Position numbers and translations under genes: made by a program
Part shown: positions 9,736-17,953 of the stretch, piece by piece
How positions within the stretch are numbered: the stretch's first letter is position 1
Layout: each line of letters begins with the position of its first letter
Source of the DNA: Bacillus horti
GTDB lineage: Bacteria; Bacillota; Bacilli; Caldalkalibacillales; JCM-10596
Length of the DNA stretch: 64,000 bases
Assembly (NCBI RefSeq): GCF_030813115.1
Contig: NZ_JAUSTY010000001.1
Span: 62,001-126,000, forward strand
Reading direction: 5' to 3'
Notes under the pieces: model-generated
Databases searched by the model: none
What the model was told of the DNA's origin: nothing
What the model saw: only the letters and a program-made list of their open reading frames with translations

Positions 9736-10402
9736 TTTTATAGCCTAGCCCTCTTACCGTTTTAATATAATTCGCTTTAATCTTATCTCTCAAATGTGAG
9801 ATATGCACGTCTACAATTCGTGTATCACCAACAAAATCATAATTCCAAATCGCATTGAGTAACTGCTCACGTGTCATTACTCTTCCTGCGTTTTTAGCCA
9901 TATATACGAGCAATTCGAATTCCTTTGGTGTTAATTCAATTGGTTTTTGGTCAAAGAAAGCTTCATATTGCTCTGGATGAATTTCAAGCTGGCCAATAGC
10001 TATGACTTGGTCTGAAATCTTTTCTGTTTGACTCATATGAGTCCGTCTTAAGATCGCCTTTACCCTAGCCGTCACCTCTCTAGGACTGAAAGGTTTTGTT
10101 AGATAATCATCTGCTCCAAGCTCTAGACCTAACACTTTGTCGAATTCATCATCCTTCGCTGTTAGCATGAGGATAGGGATATGAACCTGTTCCTGCCTTA
10201 GCTTCTTGCATACGTCTATCCCACTTATTTCAGGCAACATAATATCTAATACAATTAATTCAGGGCGCTCCTCCTTGGCTAACCTTAGAGCCTCTTGACC
10301 ATCATACGCCGCTACAACTCTAAAGCCAGCTTGCTCTAAATTAAACTGCAATAAGGTCACAATGGATTCTTCATCATCGACTACTAATATTTTTTGGCTC
10401 AT
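9710..10402 (-). CDS. phoP: Phosphate-response regulator PhoP
   Basis: OmpR/PhoB-family response regulator, 230 residues. The receiver has the acidic pocket VDDEE, phospho-acceptor Asp53 (VLDIMLP) and conserved Lys in YLTKPFSP. The winged-helix DNA-binding domain ends in HISHLRDKIK and VRGLGYKIE. It activates the Pho regulon by binding tandem TT-A-A repeats, and such arrays are seen before pstS, before this gene and before the chemoreceptor. It is co-transcribed with phoR, and its place next to mdh is the conserved Bacillus arrangement. Confidence 0.94.
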   Translation of the reverse strand: MSQKILVVDDEESIVTLLQFNLEQAGFRVVAAYDGQEALRLAKEERPELIVLDIMLPEISGIDVCKKLRQEQVHIPILMLTAKDDEFDKVLGLELGADDYLTKPFSPREVTARVKAILRRTHMSQTEKISDQVIAIGQLEIHPEQYEAFFDQKPIELTPKEFELLVYMAKNAGRVMTREQLLNAIWNYDFVGDTRIVDVHISHLRDKIKANYIKTVRGLGYKIEGPDRRE

Positions 10403-10494
10403 GGTACCCCCCTACTATTTATGCCACTTTTCCTCACTTAAACTCATTAGCTCCCTTAACTACCTTATTAAATAGGGAAATAATATACTAAGCT

Positions 10495-10544
10495 TATCAA
10501 AGTTTTATGAAAATATGTTTGTTTTATTATTAAAAAATTGTAAA
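10495..10544 (-). promoter_or_regulatory. Candidate PhoP box before phoPR (autoregulation)
   Basis: Five 11-bp-spaced positions on the minus strand read TTTACA (10539-10544), TTAATA (10528-10533), ACAAAC (10517-10522), TTCATA (10506-10511) and TTGATA (10495-10500). Three match the repeat fully, one has a single mismatch and the middle one is degenerate. A -10-like TATTAT follows after 9 nt. Autoactivation of phoPR is known in B. subtilis. Confidence 0.65.
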
Positions 10545-10571
10545 GGAAGAGTCTCAATTAGTAAATATAAA

Positions 10572-10692
10572 AAAAGCTTCTATCGAAGCCCTCTCGAAGA
10601 AGTCGTCTAGTTCCATCATTAGAGGAAGCTTTTGCATGCAGCCAGAATTTATAAAACTTGAAGAAATCATTGTATCAAATTTTATAAATTCT
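10572..10692. repeat. Structured intergenic repeat, copy 1
   Basis: The first 62 bp (10572-10633) begin AAAAGCTTC and end GAAGCTTTT. After a 10-bp spacer comes a hairpin with 13-bp arms at 10644-10656 (AGAATTTATAAAA) and 10680-10692. A second copy lies at 11420-11538 in the same orientation, with the first block almost identical (one base deleted). It lies about 85 bp past the stop of the MaoC-like gene. It does not resemble an insertion-sequence gene and has no coding potential I can support. Confidence 0.85.
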
Positions 10693-10698
10693 TAGACT

Positions 10699-10730
10699 GT
10701 AAAAAAAAGCAAGGGCTACTCGCCCCGCTT
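10699..10730 (-). terminator. Terminator after the MaoC-like gene
   Basis: On the minus strand AAGC-GGGC pairs with GCCC-GCTT (about 10709-10730), followed by eight T residues (10701-10708). A classic intrinsic terminator, 48 bp past the stop. Confidence 0.8.
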
Positions 10731-10777
10731 ATACTGGAAAATTATCTATAAAATTCTTTAATGGTATAAATACTCAT

Positions 10778-11254
10778 TTAGAAATTTTCAAACGCGTTTT
10801 CATGTAATGGCTTTAAAGGCAGAGGAGGTGCTACTTTAACCTTTCCTCTAAGCACGGTTCGGCTTTGCTCATCCTTGATTAGCACAGAAAATGTAACCTC
10901 ATTTTGCTTAGGATGTAGAGCGATTACATCTAAATGAGTGTCAATCTTGGCATAATGATATAGAACCTCAGGAAATTCAAACTGACTAGATAACACAACA
11001 CTCCCTGGACCTGGGATGTGCTTATTAATACTACTATAAACAATCCCCACAAGCATAACATGAGGTACAATAGGCTTTTGATAAGCAGTTTGAACGGCAT
11101 AGTTGTGTTGAATATAAACAGGATTAGCATCATCTGACAACCCTAAGTAAATCAAAATATCTTTATCTTCAATGTTGGATTCCGTATGAAAAGAGTCTCC
11201 TACCTGAATTTGATCTACATATTGTCCTAACGCTCTCTTCTTTCCCATAAGCAT
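10778..11254 (-). CDS. MaoC-like hot-dog-fold protein
   Basis: A 158-residue protein that looks like a MaoC-type (R)-hydratase: a hot-dog fold with the hydratase segment around residues 40-55 (LGLSDDANPVYIQHNYA) and a GPGS turn. In active MaoC enzymes this segment carries a D-x4-H catalytic pair. Here Asp42 is present but the histidine position is Tyr47, so hydration of enoyl-CoA may be lost or altered. I recall similar genes next to mdh in other Bacillales, where the tyrosine seems usual, but I cannot verify this here. It has its own likely promoter (11373-11401) and terminator, and is flanked by two copies of a structured repeat. Confidence 0.75.
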   Translation of the reverse strand: MLMGKKRALGQYVDQIQVGDSFHTESNIEDKDILIYLGLSDDANPVYIQHNYAVQTAYQKPIVPHVMLVGIVYSSINKHIPGPGSVVLSSQFEFPEVLYHYAKIDTHLDVIALHPKQNEVTFSVLIKDEQSRTVLRGKVKVAPPLPLKPLHENAFENF

Positions 11255-11372
11255 TTTTGCTTCGCCCCCATTCCATTTTCATCCTACTTTTCCTCTACAT
11301 TTAGCTCCTGCTATTCATTTCCTGTACTTTACTTGAAAACACTTACATATCCATATTGTTCTTGTGCTAAAA

Positions 11373-11401
11373 ATCATACCATGATTTACGTAGATTCGCA
11401 A
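11373..11401 (-). promoter_or_regulatory. Likely sigma-A promoter of the MaoC-like gene
   Basis: TTGCGA (11396-11401) and TATGAT (11373-11378) are spaced 17 bp apart on the minus strand. The start codon lies about 110 bp downstream, leaving a long untranslated leader. Confidence 0.5.
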
Positions 11402-11419
11402 ACCCCTCATCTCAATAAG

Positions 11420-11538
11420 AAAAGCTTCTATCGAAGCCCTCTCGAAGAAGTCGTCTAGTCCATCATTAGAGGAAGCTTTTCTTGCCGTCAGAAAGTATAA
11501 AATTTGAAGAAAACATGGTATCAAATTTTATACTTTCT
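11420..11538. repeat. Structured intergenic repeat, copy 2
   Basis: Same orientation as the copy at 10572-10692. The first block (11420-11480) is identical apart from one missing base. The hairpin arms are AGAAAGTATAAAA (11490-11502) and its exact complement (11526-11538). The three bases that differ from copy 1 are matched by changes in the other arm. The 23-nt loop is the same length and differs at three positions. It lies about 97 bp past the mdh stop. Confidence 0.85.
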
Positions 11539-11547
11539 TATACGCTA

Positions 11548-11586
11548 AGAAAGCGCATATGCAGAATCTCTGCATATGCGCTTTCT
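11548..11586. terminator. Long perfect palindrome after mdh
   Basis: Perfect 18-bp arms (11548-11565 and 11569-11586, AGAAAGCGCATATGCAGA) with a 3-nt loop, 49 bp past the mdh stop. It lacks a following T run on either strand, so it may protect the 3' end of the mdh mRNA or stop polymerase inefficiently rather than act as a classic terminator. Confidence 0.7.
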
Positions 11587-11635
11587 AGAATCAATATTAC
11601 GATTCACAAAAAGTATGAATGTTTCTTATTAAAGC

Positions 11636-12574
11636 TTATCCCAATACCTTCATCACATTTCTTACTGAATCAGCTGATTGGTCTAGCTGCTGCTTTTCTT
11701 CAGCTGTAAGCTCAAGCTCTATTACTTTTTCAATGCCTGCACCACCAAGAATAGTTGGTACTCCTAGGTATAATCCATCGTAGCCGTATTCCCCTTCTAG
11801 GAAAGCGATGGATGGAAGAATTCTTTTCTTATCCTTCAGAATCGCCTCTACCATTTGTACGATGGAAGCTGCCGGTGCATAGTATGCACTACCGTTGCCT
11901 AGTAGGTTTACGATTTCGCCGCCACCCTTACGTGTACGATCTACAATCGCATCTAAACGATCCTTTGGAATCAGCTTTTCTAAAGGAATACCACCAGCAT
12001 AGGAGTAACGAACAAGTGGTACCATGTCATCTCCATGACCACCTAAAACAAAACCAGTTACATCTTCAACCGAAACGTTCAGCTCTTGAGCAACAAAGGT
12101 ACGGAAGCGCGCTGTATCAAGAACACCTGATTGACCGATAACACGATGTTTAGGGAAGCCTGATGCTTTGTAAACCGTGTATGTCATCGCATCCACAGGG
12201 TTTGTTAATACAATGATAATGCTCTCTGGAGAGTATTTCACAACTTGCTCTGTCACAGATTTCATAATCCCAGCATTTGTGTTGACCAAATCGTCACGAC
12301 TCATGCCAGGCTTACGAGCAATTCCTGCTGTAATGACAACAATATCAGAATCAGCTGTATCAGCAAAGTCACTTGTCCCCACAATATTGGAGTCAAATCC
12401 CTGAACGGGGCTTGCTTCAAGCATGTCTAAAGCTTTCCCTTTTGTAGGGTTCTCCATCTGTGGAATATCTACTAGTACAACATCTCCAAGCTCTTTTTGA
12501 CCAAGCATTAAAGCTGTTGTAGCTCCTGTAAAACCACTACCAATGACAGAAATTTTACGACGTTTAATAGCCAC
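11636..12574 (-). CDS. mdh: Malate dehydrogenase
   Basis: NAD-dependent malate dehydrogenase of the lactate-dehydrogenase-like type, 312 residues, converting malate to oxaloacetate in the TCA cycle. The Rossmann loop [10 protein letters not shown] opens the protein, the NAD-binding acidic residue follows in VLVDI, and catalytic His lies in [15 protein letters not shown] is the substrate-binding loop segment. The start is GTG 12574 behind GGAGAG. It is the last gene of the citZ-icd-mdh set, and a strong palindrome follows it. Confidence 0.96.
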   Translation of the reverse strand: MAIKRRKISVIGSGFTGATTALMLGQKELGDVVLVDIPQMENPTKGKALDMLEASPVQGFDSNIVGTSDFADTADSDIVVITAGIARKPGMSRDDLVNTNAGIMKSVTEQVVKYSPESIIIVLTNPVDAMTYTVYKASGFPKHRVIGQSGVLDTARFRTFVAQELNVSVEDVTGFVLGGHGDDMVPLVRYSYAGGIPLEKLIPKDRLDAIVDRTRKGGGEIVNLLGNGSAYYAPAASIVQMVEAILKDKKRILPSIAFLEGEYGYDGLYLGVPTILGGAGIEKVIELELTAEEKQQLDQSADSVRNVMKVLG

Positions 12575-12638
12575 TTATTCTCTCTCCTTGTCTCATGGGG
12601 TTCCTTTTCGGGTTTCCTATTCGTGCAAGCAAAAGATC

Positions 12639-13937
12639 TTAAAGGTTTTTAATTAATTCATCTGCAAACTCAGAGCATTTCACTTCAGTTGCGCCATCCA
12701 TCAGACGAGCGAAATCATACGTAACTACTTTAGAAGCAATTGTTTTTTCAATGGAAGCCATGATTTTATCCGCTGCTTCATCCCATCCTAAGTGACGAAG
12801 AAGTAGCTCTCCAGAAAGTAATACGGAGGATGGATTAACTTTATCTAAGCCAGCATATTTTGGAGCCGTTCCGTGAGTCGCTTCAAAAATAGCATGACCT
12901 GTTACATAGTTAATATTAGCTCCGGGAGCAATTCCAATTCCACCAACCTGTGCAGCTAAAGCGTCAGAGATATAATCTCCATTTAGGTTCATCGTAGCCA
13001 CTACATCAAATTCAGCTGGTCGAGTAAGAATTTGTTGTAGGAAAATATCAGCGATAGAATCTTTAACGATGATTTTACCTGCAGCTTCTGCATCAGCCTG
13101 TGCCTTGTTCGCCGCATCTGTTCCTTGTGCTTCAACAATACGGTCATACTCTGCCCAGGTGAATACTTTATCTCCATATTCACGCTCTGCTAGCTCATAA
13201 CCCCAATTCTTAAAAGCACCTTCTGTAAATTTCATAATGTTTCCTTTGTGCACTAATGTTACGCTTTTACGTTTGTGAGTAAGAGCATACTCAATAGCAG
13301 AACGAACTAATCGCTCTGTTCCTTCAACAGAAACCGGCTTGATCCCGATACCAGACGTTTCAGGGAAACGAATCTTTTTAACACCCATTTCTTCCTGTAA
13401 GAATTTTAAGATCTTCTTCACATCATCTGTACCAGATTGCCATTCTACTCCTGCATAGATATCCTCTGTGTTTTCACGGAAAATAACCATGTCAACAAGC
13501 TCAGGATGACGCACTGGAGAAGGAACTCCTTCAAAATAACGAACTGGACGTAAGCAAACATATAGGTCTAGTTCTTGACGTAATGCTACATTAAGAGAGC
13601 GAATTCCACCACCAATTGGAGTTGTTAATGGACCTTTAATGGCGATTAAATATTCACGAATAGCTGTTAACGTATCCTCTGGAAGCCAAGAATTATACGT
13701 ATTGTACGCCTTTTCTCCTGCAAATACTTCATACCAAGCAATCTTTTTCTCACCGTTATATGCTTTTTCTACCGCAGCATCTAGGACTCTTGAAGCCGCT
13801 GCCCAAATGTCTGGGCCTGTCCCATCCCCTTCGATAAAAGGAACGATAGGGTTATTAGGAACTTGTAAATTTCCGTTTTGATCCACAGTGATTTTCTCAC
13901 CTGAAGTAGGTAAGCTGAATTCTTTAAAATCTGGCAT
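12639..13937 (-). CDS. icd: NADP-dependent isocitrate dehydrogenase
   Basis: A 432-residue enzyme oxidising isocitrate to 2-oxoglutarate with NADP. Family marks are [14 protein letters not shown] near the N-terminus, [14 protein letters not shown] (the serine is the substrate-binding site phosphorylated in E. coli), [14 protein letters not shown], and GTAPKYAG in the cofactor region. ATG 13937 is preceded by GGAGGGAAGAAATC. It sits 129 bp after citZ and 65 bp before mdh, the Bacillus TCA order. The AT-rich citZ-icd gap may hold its own promoter (TTGAAG with a TTATAT hexamer 17 bp later), which I consider weak. Confidence 0.96.
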   Translation of the reverse strand: MPDFKEFSLPTSGEKITVDQNGNLQVPNNPIVPFIEGDGTGPDIWAAASRVLDAAVEKAYNGEKKIAWYEVFAGEKAYNTYNSWLPEDTLTAIREYLIAIKGPLTTPIGGGIRSLNVALRQELDLYVCLRPVRYFEGVPSPVRHPELVDMVIFRENTEDIYAGVEWQSGTDDVKKILKFLQEEMGVKKIRFPETSGIGIKPVSVEGTERLVRSAIEYALTHKRKSVTLVHKGNIMKFTEGAFKNWGYELAEREYGDKVFTWAEYDRIVEAQGTDAANKAQADAEAAGKIIVKDSIADIFLQQILTRPAEFDVVATMNLNGDYISDALAAQVGGIGIAPGANINYVTGHAIFEATHGTAPKYAGLDKVNPSSVLLSGELLLRHLGWDEAADKIMASIEKTIASKVVTYDFARLMDGATEVKCSEFADELIKNL

Positions 13938-14066
13938 GATTTCTTCCCTCCATTTTGCTTAATCATATATAAATTATTTTTAAAACGATATAAAAATATC
14001 TTTACATGCACTTCAATTATATTCAATTACAGCTGATTTTCTTACGCGTCCTGCTTATAGCTTATC

Positions 14067-15179
14067 CTATGCGCGCTTTTCAATTGGAACATACTCTTGC
14101 TTTTGAGGTCCAACATAGTCAGCACGAGGACGAATCAGGCGATTGTTTGCATATTGCTCTAAAATATGAGCAATCCAGCCTGACGCACGTGAAACAGCAA
14201 AAATAGGTGTAAATAGATCTCTAGCTACCCCTAAGCTGTAATATACAGATGCTGAATAGAAGTCTACATTTGGCTTTAATCCTTTTTGTCCTTCTACAAG
14301 ATCATGGATTTTCACGGACATTTCATACCATTTAGGCTCACCTGTAATTTGAGTTAGGCGCTTAGACATTTCTCTAAGATGCTTAGCTCTCGGATCTCCA
14401 TCCTTGTACACACGGTGACCGAAGCCCATAATCTTTTCTTTATTGTTTAGAGCGTTCTGAATATATTCCTCTGCTTTTTCAGTTTCTCCGATTTCCTCTA
14501 GCATAGCCATAACCTGTTCATTAGCCCCACCGTGCAGAGGACCTTTAAGGGCACCAATCGCTGAAGTAATTCCAGAGTACATATCGGATAATGTGGCAAC
14601 TGTTACACGAGCTGTAAACGTAGACGCGTTAAACTCGTGATCAGCATGTAACACTAACGCTTTATTAAAAGCATCAACAGCAATATCAGATGGACTTTCA
14701 CCTGTTAACATATAAACAAAATTCGCTGCGAAGCCTAATTCAGTATTTGGACTTACAGGCTCTTTTCCTTCTCTTATTCGGGCAAAGGCGGTAACAATTG
14801 TACCAATCTTTGCTTGTAGACGAATCGCCTTTTGAAAATTAATATCCTCTGCCATGATATCTGCTTCCTGGTCATATAAGCCTAACGCAGATACGGCCGT
14901 TCTAAGCGCAGCCATTGGATGGATTCCTTTTGGATACAAGCGAATTTGATCAATTACTTCCTGTGGAATTGAAGCATTCGTAGCTAAGTCCTTCTTTAAT
15001 TGATCAAGCTCACTTTGAGTGGGTAGCTTACCATGCCAAAGCAGATAAATAACCTCTTCAAAGCTAGCGTTATCAGCAAGGTCGTCGATATCGATCCCTC
15101 GATAGGTTAGTACTCCATCAATAATAGAACTAATTGATGATTCAGCAGCAACTACTCCTTCTAAGCCGCGAGAACTCAC
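14067..15179 (-). CDS. citZ: Citrate synthase
   Basis: A 370-residue short-form citrate synthase that condenses acetyl-CoA with oxaloacetate. Catalytic segments are visible: HGGANE, GFGHRVYK (histidine), HADHEFNAST, and VDFYSA, which holds the aspartate. The N-terminus (GLEGVVAAESSISSI and YRGIDI) is typical of Gram-positive CitZ. ATG 15179 lies behind AAAGGAGAG. A good promoter (15235-15263) with a dyad over the expected start site (15213-15233) suggests control by a repressor. Confidence 0.96.
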   Translation of the reverse strand: MSSRGLEGVVAAESSISSIIDGVLTYRGIDIDDLADNASFEEVIYLLWHGKLPTQSELDQLKKDLATNASIPQEVIDQIRLYPKGIHPMAALRTAVSALGLYDQEADIMAEDINFQKAIRLQAKIGTIVTAFARIREGKEPVSPNTELGFAANFVYMLTGESPSDIAVDAFNKALVLHADHEFNASTFTARVTVATLSDMYSGITSAIGALKGPLHGGANEQVMAMLEEIGETEKAEEYIQNALNNKEKIMGFGHRVYKDGDPRAKHLREMSKRLTQITGEPKWYEMSVKIHDLVEGQKGLKPNVDFYSASVYYSLGVARDLFTPIFAVSRASGWIAHILEQYANNRLIRPRADYVGPQKQEYVPIEKRA

Positions 15180-15212
15180 ATTGCATCTCTCCTTTAATCT
15201 TGTTCAATTCTG

Positions 15213-15233
15213 TTATGTAGTTTATCTACATAA
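15213..15233. promoter_or_regulatory. Inverted repeat at the citZ start site, candidate operator
   Basis: TTATGTAG (15213-15220) and CTACATAA (15226-15233) form an exact 8-bp inverted repeat with a 5-bp centre. It begins just below the -10 hexamer and covers the expected +1. It is not the ATAA-N7-TTAT spacing described for CcpC. Confidence 0.55.
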
Positions 15234-15234
15234 T

Positions 15235-15263
15235 AGTATAATTTATTTGGTTAGGTTTGTGAA
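15235..15263 (-). promoter_or_regulatory. Sigma-A promoter of citZ
   Basis: TTCACA (15258-15263) and TATACT (15235-15240), each one base off consensus, are separated by 17 bp. They lie about 55 bp before the citZ start. Confidence 0.6.
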
Positions 15264-15270
15264 TGAATGT

Positions 15271-15729
15271 TCAATGAAAAAATTGGACCGCTTTCATAAT
15301 GAGGTAAGCTATTCCGGCACCAATTAGTGGTCCAACTGCTACGCCTTTAAGAAACGTAACGGCCAATATTGTCCCCAACACAAGAGCGATCGTTACCTGC
15401 GGATCATCCGCAAGTAACTTGACACCAAAACCACCTAAGATTGCAACAACTAGTCCTGAAAACAAGGCTACGAGGCCATAAGTAGATTTCATGGAAGACC
15501 AAAGGTCTTGTAGTGTTATATGACCAGAGGCGATCGGGACGAGGATAGCAATAGTAATGACCGTAATTCCAATATTTAGACCCTGTCCTTGTAGAAAAGG
15601 ATAGACCTTCTGTCCAAAACCTAACCAATTAATTATCAATAGGAATCCAACTGCTACAGTTATAGAGACGTTTTTTCCCAATAATCCGATAATCAGTAAC
15701 AGTAATAAAAATCCTGTGGTTCCTGACAA
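15271..15729 (-). CDS. ytwI: DUF441 family membrane protein YtwI
   Basis: A 152-residue hydrophobic protein with about four membrane helices and the DUF441 opening (GFLLLLLIIGLLGKN). The function of the family is unknown. It lies between citZ and ytvI exactly as in B. subtilis, which supports the name. The start is TTG 15729 behind AAAGGAAG. It shares its upstream region with the divergent ytvI, and the 204-bp gap must hold both promoters. Confidence 0.85.
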   Translation of the reverse strand: MSGTTGFLLLLLIIGLLGKNVSITVAVGFLLIINWLGFGQKVYPFLQGQGLNIGITVITIAILVPIASGHITLQDLWSSMKSTYGLVALFSGLVVAILGGFGVKLLADDPQVTIALVLGTILAVTFLKGVAVGPLIGAGIAYLIMKAVQFFH

Positions 15730-15933
15730 TGCTGTCGCTTCCTTTCGAGAAAACTCACATCTTTTATTCTAACATACTTTACTTATCATGTCTTGTAAGA
15801 GGATTCATATCCTAATCATTTGTACATAAAGCTATAAAAGGGTAAGATAATTTTAATAAGGGTACATAAAGAACATACATAGAGTTTGCAGAGCATGCTG
15901 TGTTTTAAAAGAACGTGAGTTGGGGGGATTTGA

Positions 15934-17052
15934 TTGGGCAAAGAATTTTGGGGAGCTGTTGTTCGTTTTATTGTTGTTCTACTTGCCACAATAGGAGTTC
16001 TGCTTGGAATTTTTTATGGACTAGGTTTAGTTTATCCGTTTTTGATAGGATTGCTACTTGCTCTCCTTTACAATCCATTGGTTAACTTCCTTGAAGCTAA
16101 GCTAAAGTTTCCTAGATGGTTGGCAGTGACGATAGCGATCATTCTCTTGATTGCCATCCTAGCTACAATTGTTACCTTAGTTGTGATTGAAATCATTTCT
16201 GAAATCAATAAGCTGACCACGTCTCTACCACAATATGTAGAAAACTATTTTATACAAATACAGGAATTTTTTATGCAGGATGTGTTGGCCTTTTACGATA
16301 ACTTTACGGACTTCTACAGCTCCTTAGATCCTGAGGTACGTAGAAACATAGAAGGACAAGTTGAGTCCTTTACCTCTACGTTAGTTGATTGGGTTCAAAG
16401 TCTTGTTACCACCATCATGAACGGACTTGTCGGATTCTTTAGTAAGATTCCAACGATGGCTACAGCTTTTGTCATTTCGTTGCTAGCGTCCTTTTTCATT
16501 AGTAAGGATTGGCCTAAACTTAGGGAGAAGTATAAAAATTTATTACCTACCAGTTTGCATGAACGAAGTGGTGCAGTTATTAAAGATTTACGCAAAGCTG
16601 TATTTGGTTTTGTAAAAGCACAGCTCACCTTAATTTCCATCACATTCGTCATCGTACTCATTGGATTCTTTATTCTCCGAGTTGAATACGCCTTAACCAT
16701 TGCTTTGATTATTGGTCTAGTTGATTTGCTTCCTTATCTCGGGACTGGACTGATCTTTGTTCCTTGGATCATCTATCTATTTATCACGGGAGAGTACGGT
16801 ATGGTTATTGGTCTATCTATTTTATATGCCATCGTACTTATCCAGCGTCAGATGATGGAGCCAAAAATTTTAGGAACAAATGTTGGATTAGATCCATTGC
16901 TTACTCTTGTTGCTTTGTTTGTCGGCTTTCAATTATTTGGACTAATTGGATTGATCATTGGTCCTGCTTCAATGGTTATCCTAGGTGCGTTACATCGAGC
17001 TGGAGTGTTTAGGGATCTGTGGACATTCATCAAAGGAAAGCCTCAAGTTTAG
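15934..17052 (+). CDS. ytvI: Sporulation membrane protein YtvI, AI-2E transporter family
   Basis: A 372-residue membrane protein of the AI-2E exporter/PerM family with about seven to eight helices and the family core IGLVDLLPYLGTGLIFVPWI. In B. subtilis YtvI (about 371 residues) is reported as a sporulation membrane protein of the mother cell. The substrate is not established. The start is TTG 15934 behind GGGGGG. It is divergent from ytwI. A second, partial member of this family lies at 63135-64000. Confidence 0.88.
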   Translation: MGKEFWGAVVRFIVVLLATIGVLLGIFYGLGLVYPFLIGLLLALLYNPLVNFLEAKLKFPRWLAVTIAIILLIAILATIVTLVVIEIISEINKLTTSLPQYVENYFIQIQEFFMQDVLAFYDNFTDFYSSLDPEVRRNIEGQVESFTSTLVDWVQSLVTTIMNGLVGFFSKIPTMATAFVISLLASFFISKDWPKLREKYKNLLPTSLHERSGAVIKDLRKAVFGFVKAQLTLISITFVIVLIGFFILRVEYALTIALIIGLVDLLPYLGTGLIFVPWIIYLFITGEYGMVIGLSILYAIVLIQRQMMEPKILGTNVGLDPLLTLVALFVGFQLFGLIGLIIGPASMVILGALHRAGVFRDLWTFIKGKPQV

Positions 17053-17161
17053 GTTGTTGTGGTGACAATCACTTCACTTTTTTAGAGTCATAAAATTAGA
17101 CAAAACAAAGTCTACGTGGTAGATTCAGAATTAAATCCTAACGATAAAAAGAGGTGTTCTT

Positions 17162-17473
17162 ATGCAACAAATTAAAAGCGTCGATGAATTCAAAAGCATT
17201 ACTGGAGGCAGTCAAACAGCGGTCATAAAGTTTTACACAACCTGGTGTCCTGATTGTACACGTCTAGACCAATATATTGATGAAATTGTAGAGCAGCATC
17301 AAGATAAAAACTGGTATACAATGGACAGAGATGAATTTCCTGAAATTGGTGAGTCTGAAGCGGTGTTAGGTATCCCTAGTTTACTGGTATACAAGGAAGG
17401 TTTAAAGATTGGTCATCTTCGCGCAGATCGTAAGTCTCAAGAGGAAATCGAAGAATTTCTACAAAGATATTAA
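17162..17473 (+). CDS. Thioredoxin-like protein (WCPDC)
   Basis: A 103-residue cytoplasmic thioredoxin-fold protein. The redox pair Cys29-Pro-Asp-Cys32 follows FYTTW, and the cis-proline loop is seen as GIPSLLVYKEG. It has no signal peptide. The CPDC active site differs from the CGPC of housekeeping thioredoxin, so it is more likely a specialised thiol oxidoreductase or disulfide reductase than TrxA. ATG 17162 has GAGGTG six bases upstream. It follows ytvI by 109 bp on the same strand and ends at a strong two-way terminator. Confidence 0.85.
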   Translation: MQQIKSVDEFKSITGGSQTAVIKFYTTWCPDCTRLDQYIDEIVEQHQDKNWYTMDRDEFPEIGESEAVLGIPSLLVYKEGLKIGHLRADRKSQEEIEEFLQRY

Positions 17474-17489
17474 TCGTGACCATCATATT

Positions 17490-17538
17490 AAAAAAGAAAG
17501 GTAAGCTTTCTCCTAGGAGATGCTTACCTTTCTTTTTT
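17490..17538. terminator. Bidirectional terminator between the thioredoxin-like gene and fxsA
   Basis: A perfect 17-bp stem (17490-17506 and 17522-17538) with A run before and T run after serves the convergent genes on both strands. Confidence 0.92.
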
Positions 17539-17557
17539 GCCTGCTGGTATAAATGAC

Positions 17558-17953
17558 TTACCTTCTTCTTATGACAAAGAACTGCCCAGATTGAACCATC
17601 TTTGAGAGCCGGCTAACAAGCCAAGCTTTCACGATATTTCGGGTGTATGGAAGAAGCAGGAGCAAGCCTAGAATGTCTGTAAGAAAGCCAGGGGCGATAA
17701 GAAATATTCCACCAGCTAGAATACAAACCCCATCAAGTAAGGATTGACCTGGAATCTCTTTACGTGCTAATTGGATCTGAACAAGCTGTATTGTTTGAAG
17801 ACCTTGTTTTTTAGCTAACCACACACCTAGCAGTCCTGTAACTAGTAGCAGCCCAAACGTATAGCCAAGTCCAATCCATTGACTAACTAGAACAAGTCCA
17901 ACTATCTCAAGAGCTGTGACAATGATAAGCAAAATAAGTAGCTTTCTAATCAT
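17558..17953 (-). CDS. fxsA: FxsA family membrane protein
   Basis: A 131-residue protein with about three to four membrane helices and the FxsA pattern: a glycine-rich pair of helices, GVWLAKKQG, and GIFLIAPGFLTDILGLLLLLP. In E. coli FxsA suppresses F-plasmid exclusion of phage T7. In Bacillus it is known as YtzA and its role is unknown. It overlaps the upstream thioesterase gene by 8 bp, so the two are probably translated together, downstream of pyk. Confidence 0.87.
   Translation of the reverse strand: MIRKLLILLIIVTALEIVGLVLVSQWIGLGYTFGLLLVTGLLGVWLAKKQGLQTIQLVQIQLARKEIPGQSLLDGVCILAGGIFLIAPGFLTDILGLLLLLPYTRNIVKAWLVSRLSKMVQSGQFFVIRRR

Noticed and set aside
11315-11524. 69-residue minus-strand frame over repeat copy 2
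   Set aside because: It crosses the structured repeat and the maoC promoter, lacks a ribosome site and shows no family pattern.
10560-11640. Insertion sequence or transposon around the MaoC-like gene
   Set aside because: The repeats are direct rather than inverted, there is no transposase, and I see no target-site duplication. They are reported as repeats only.
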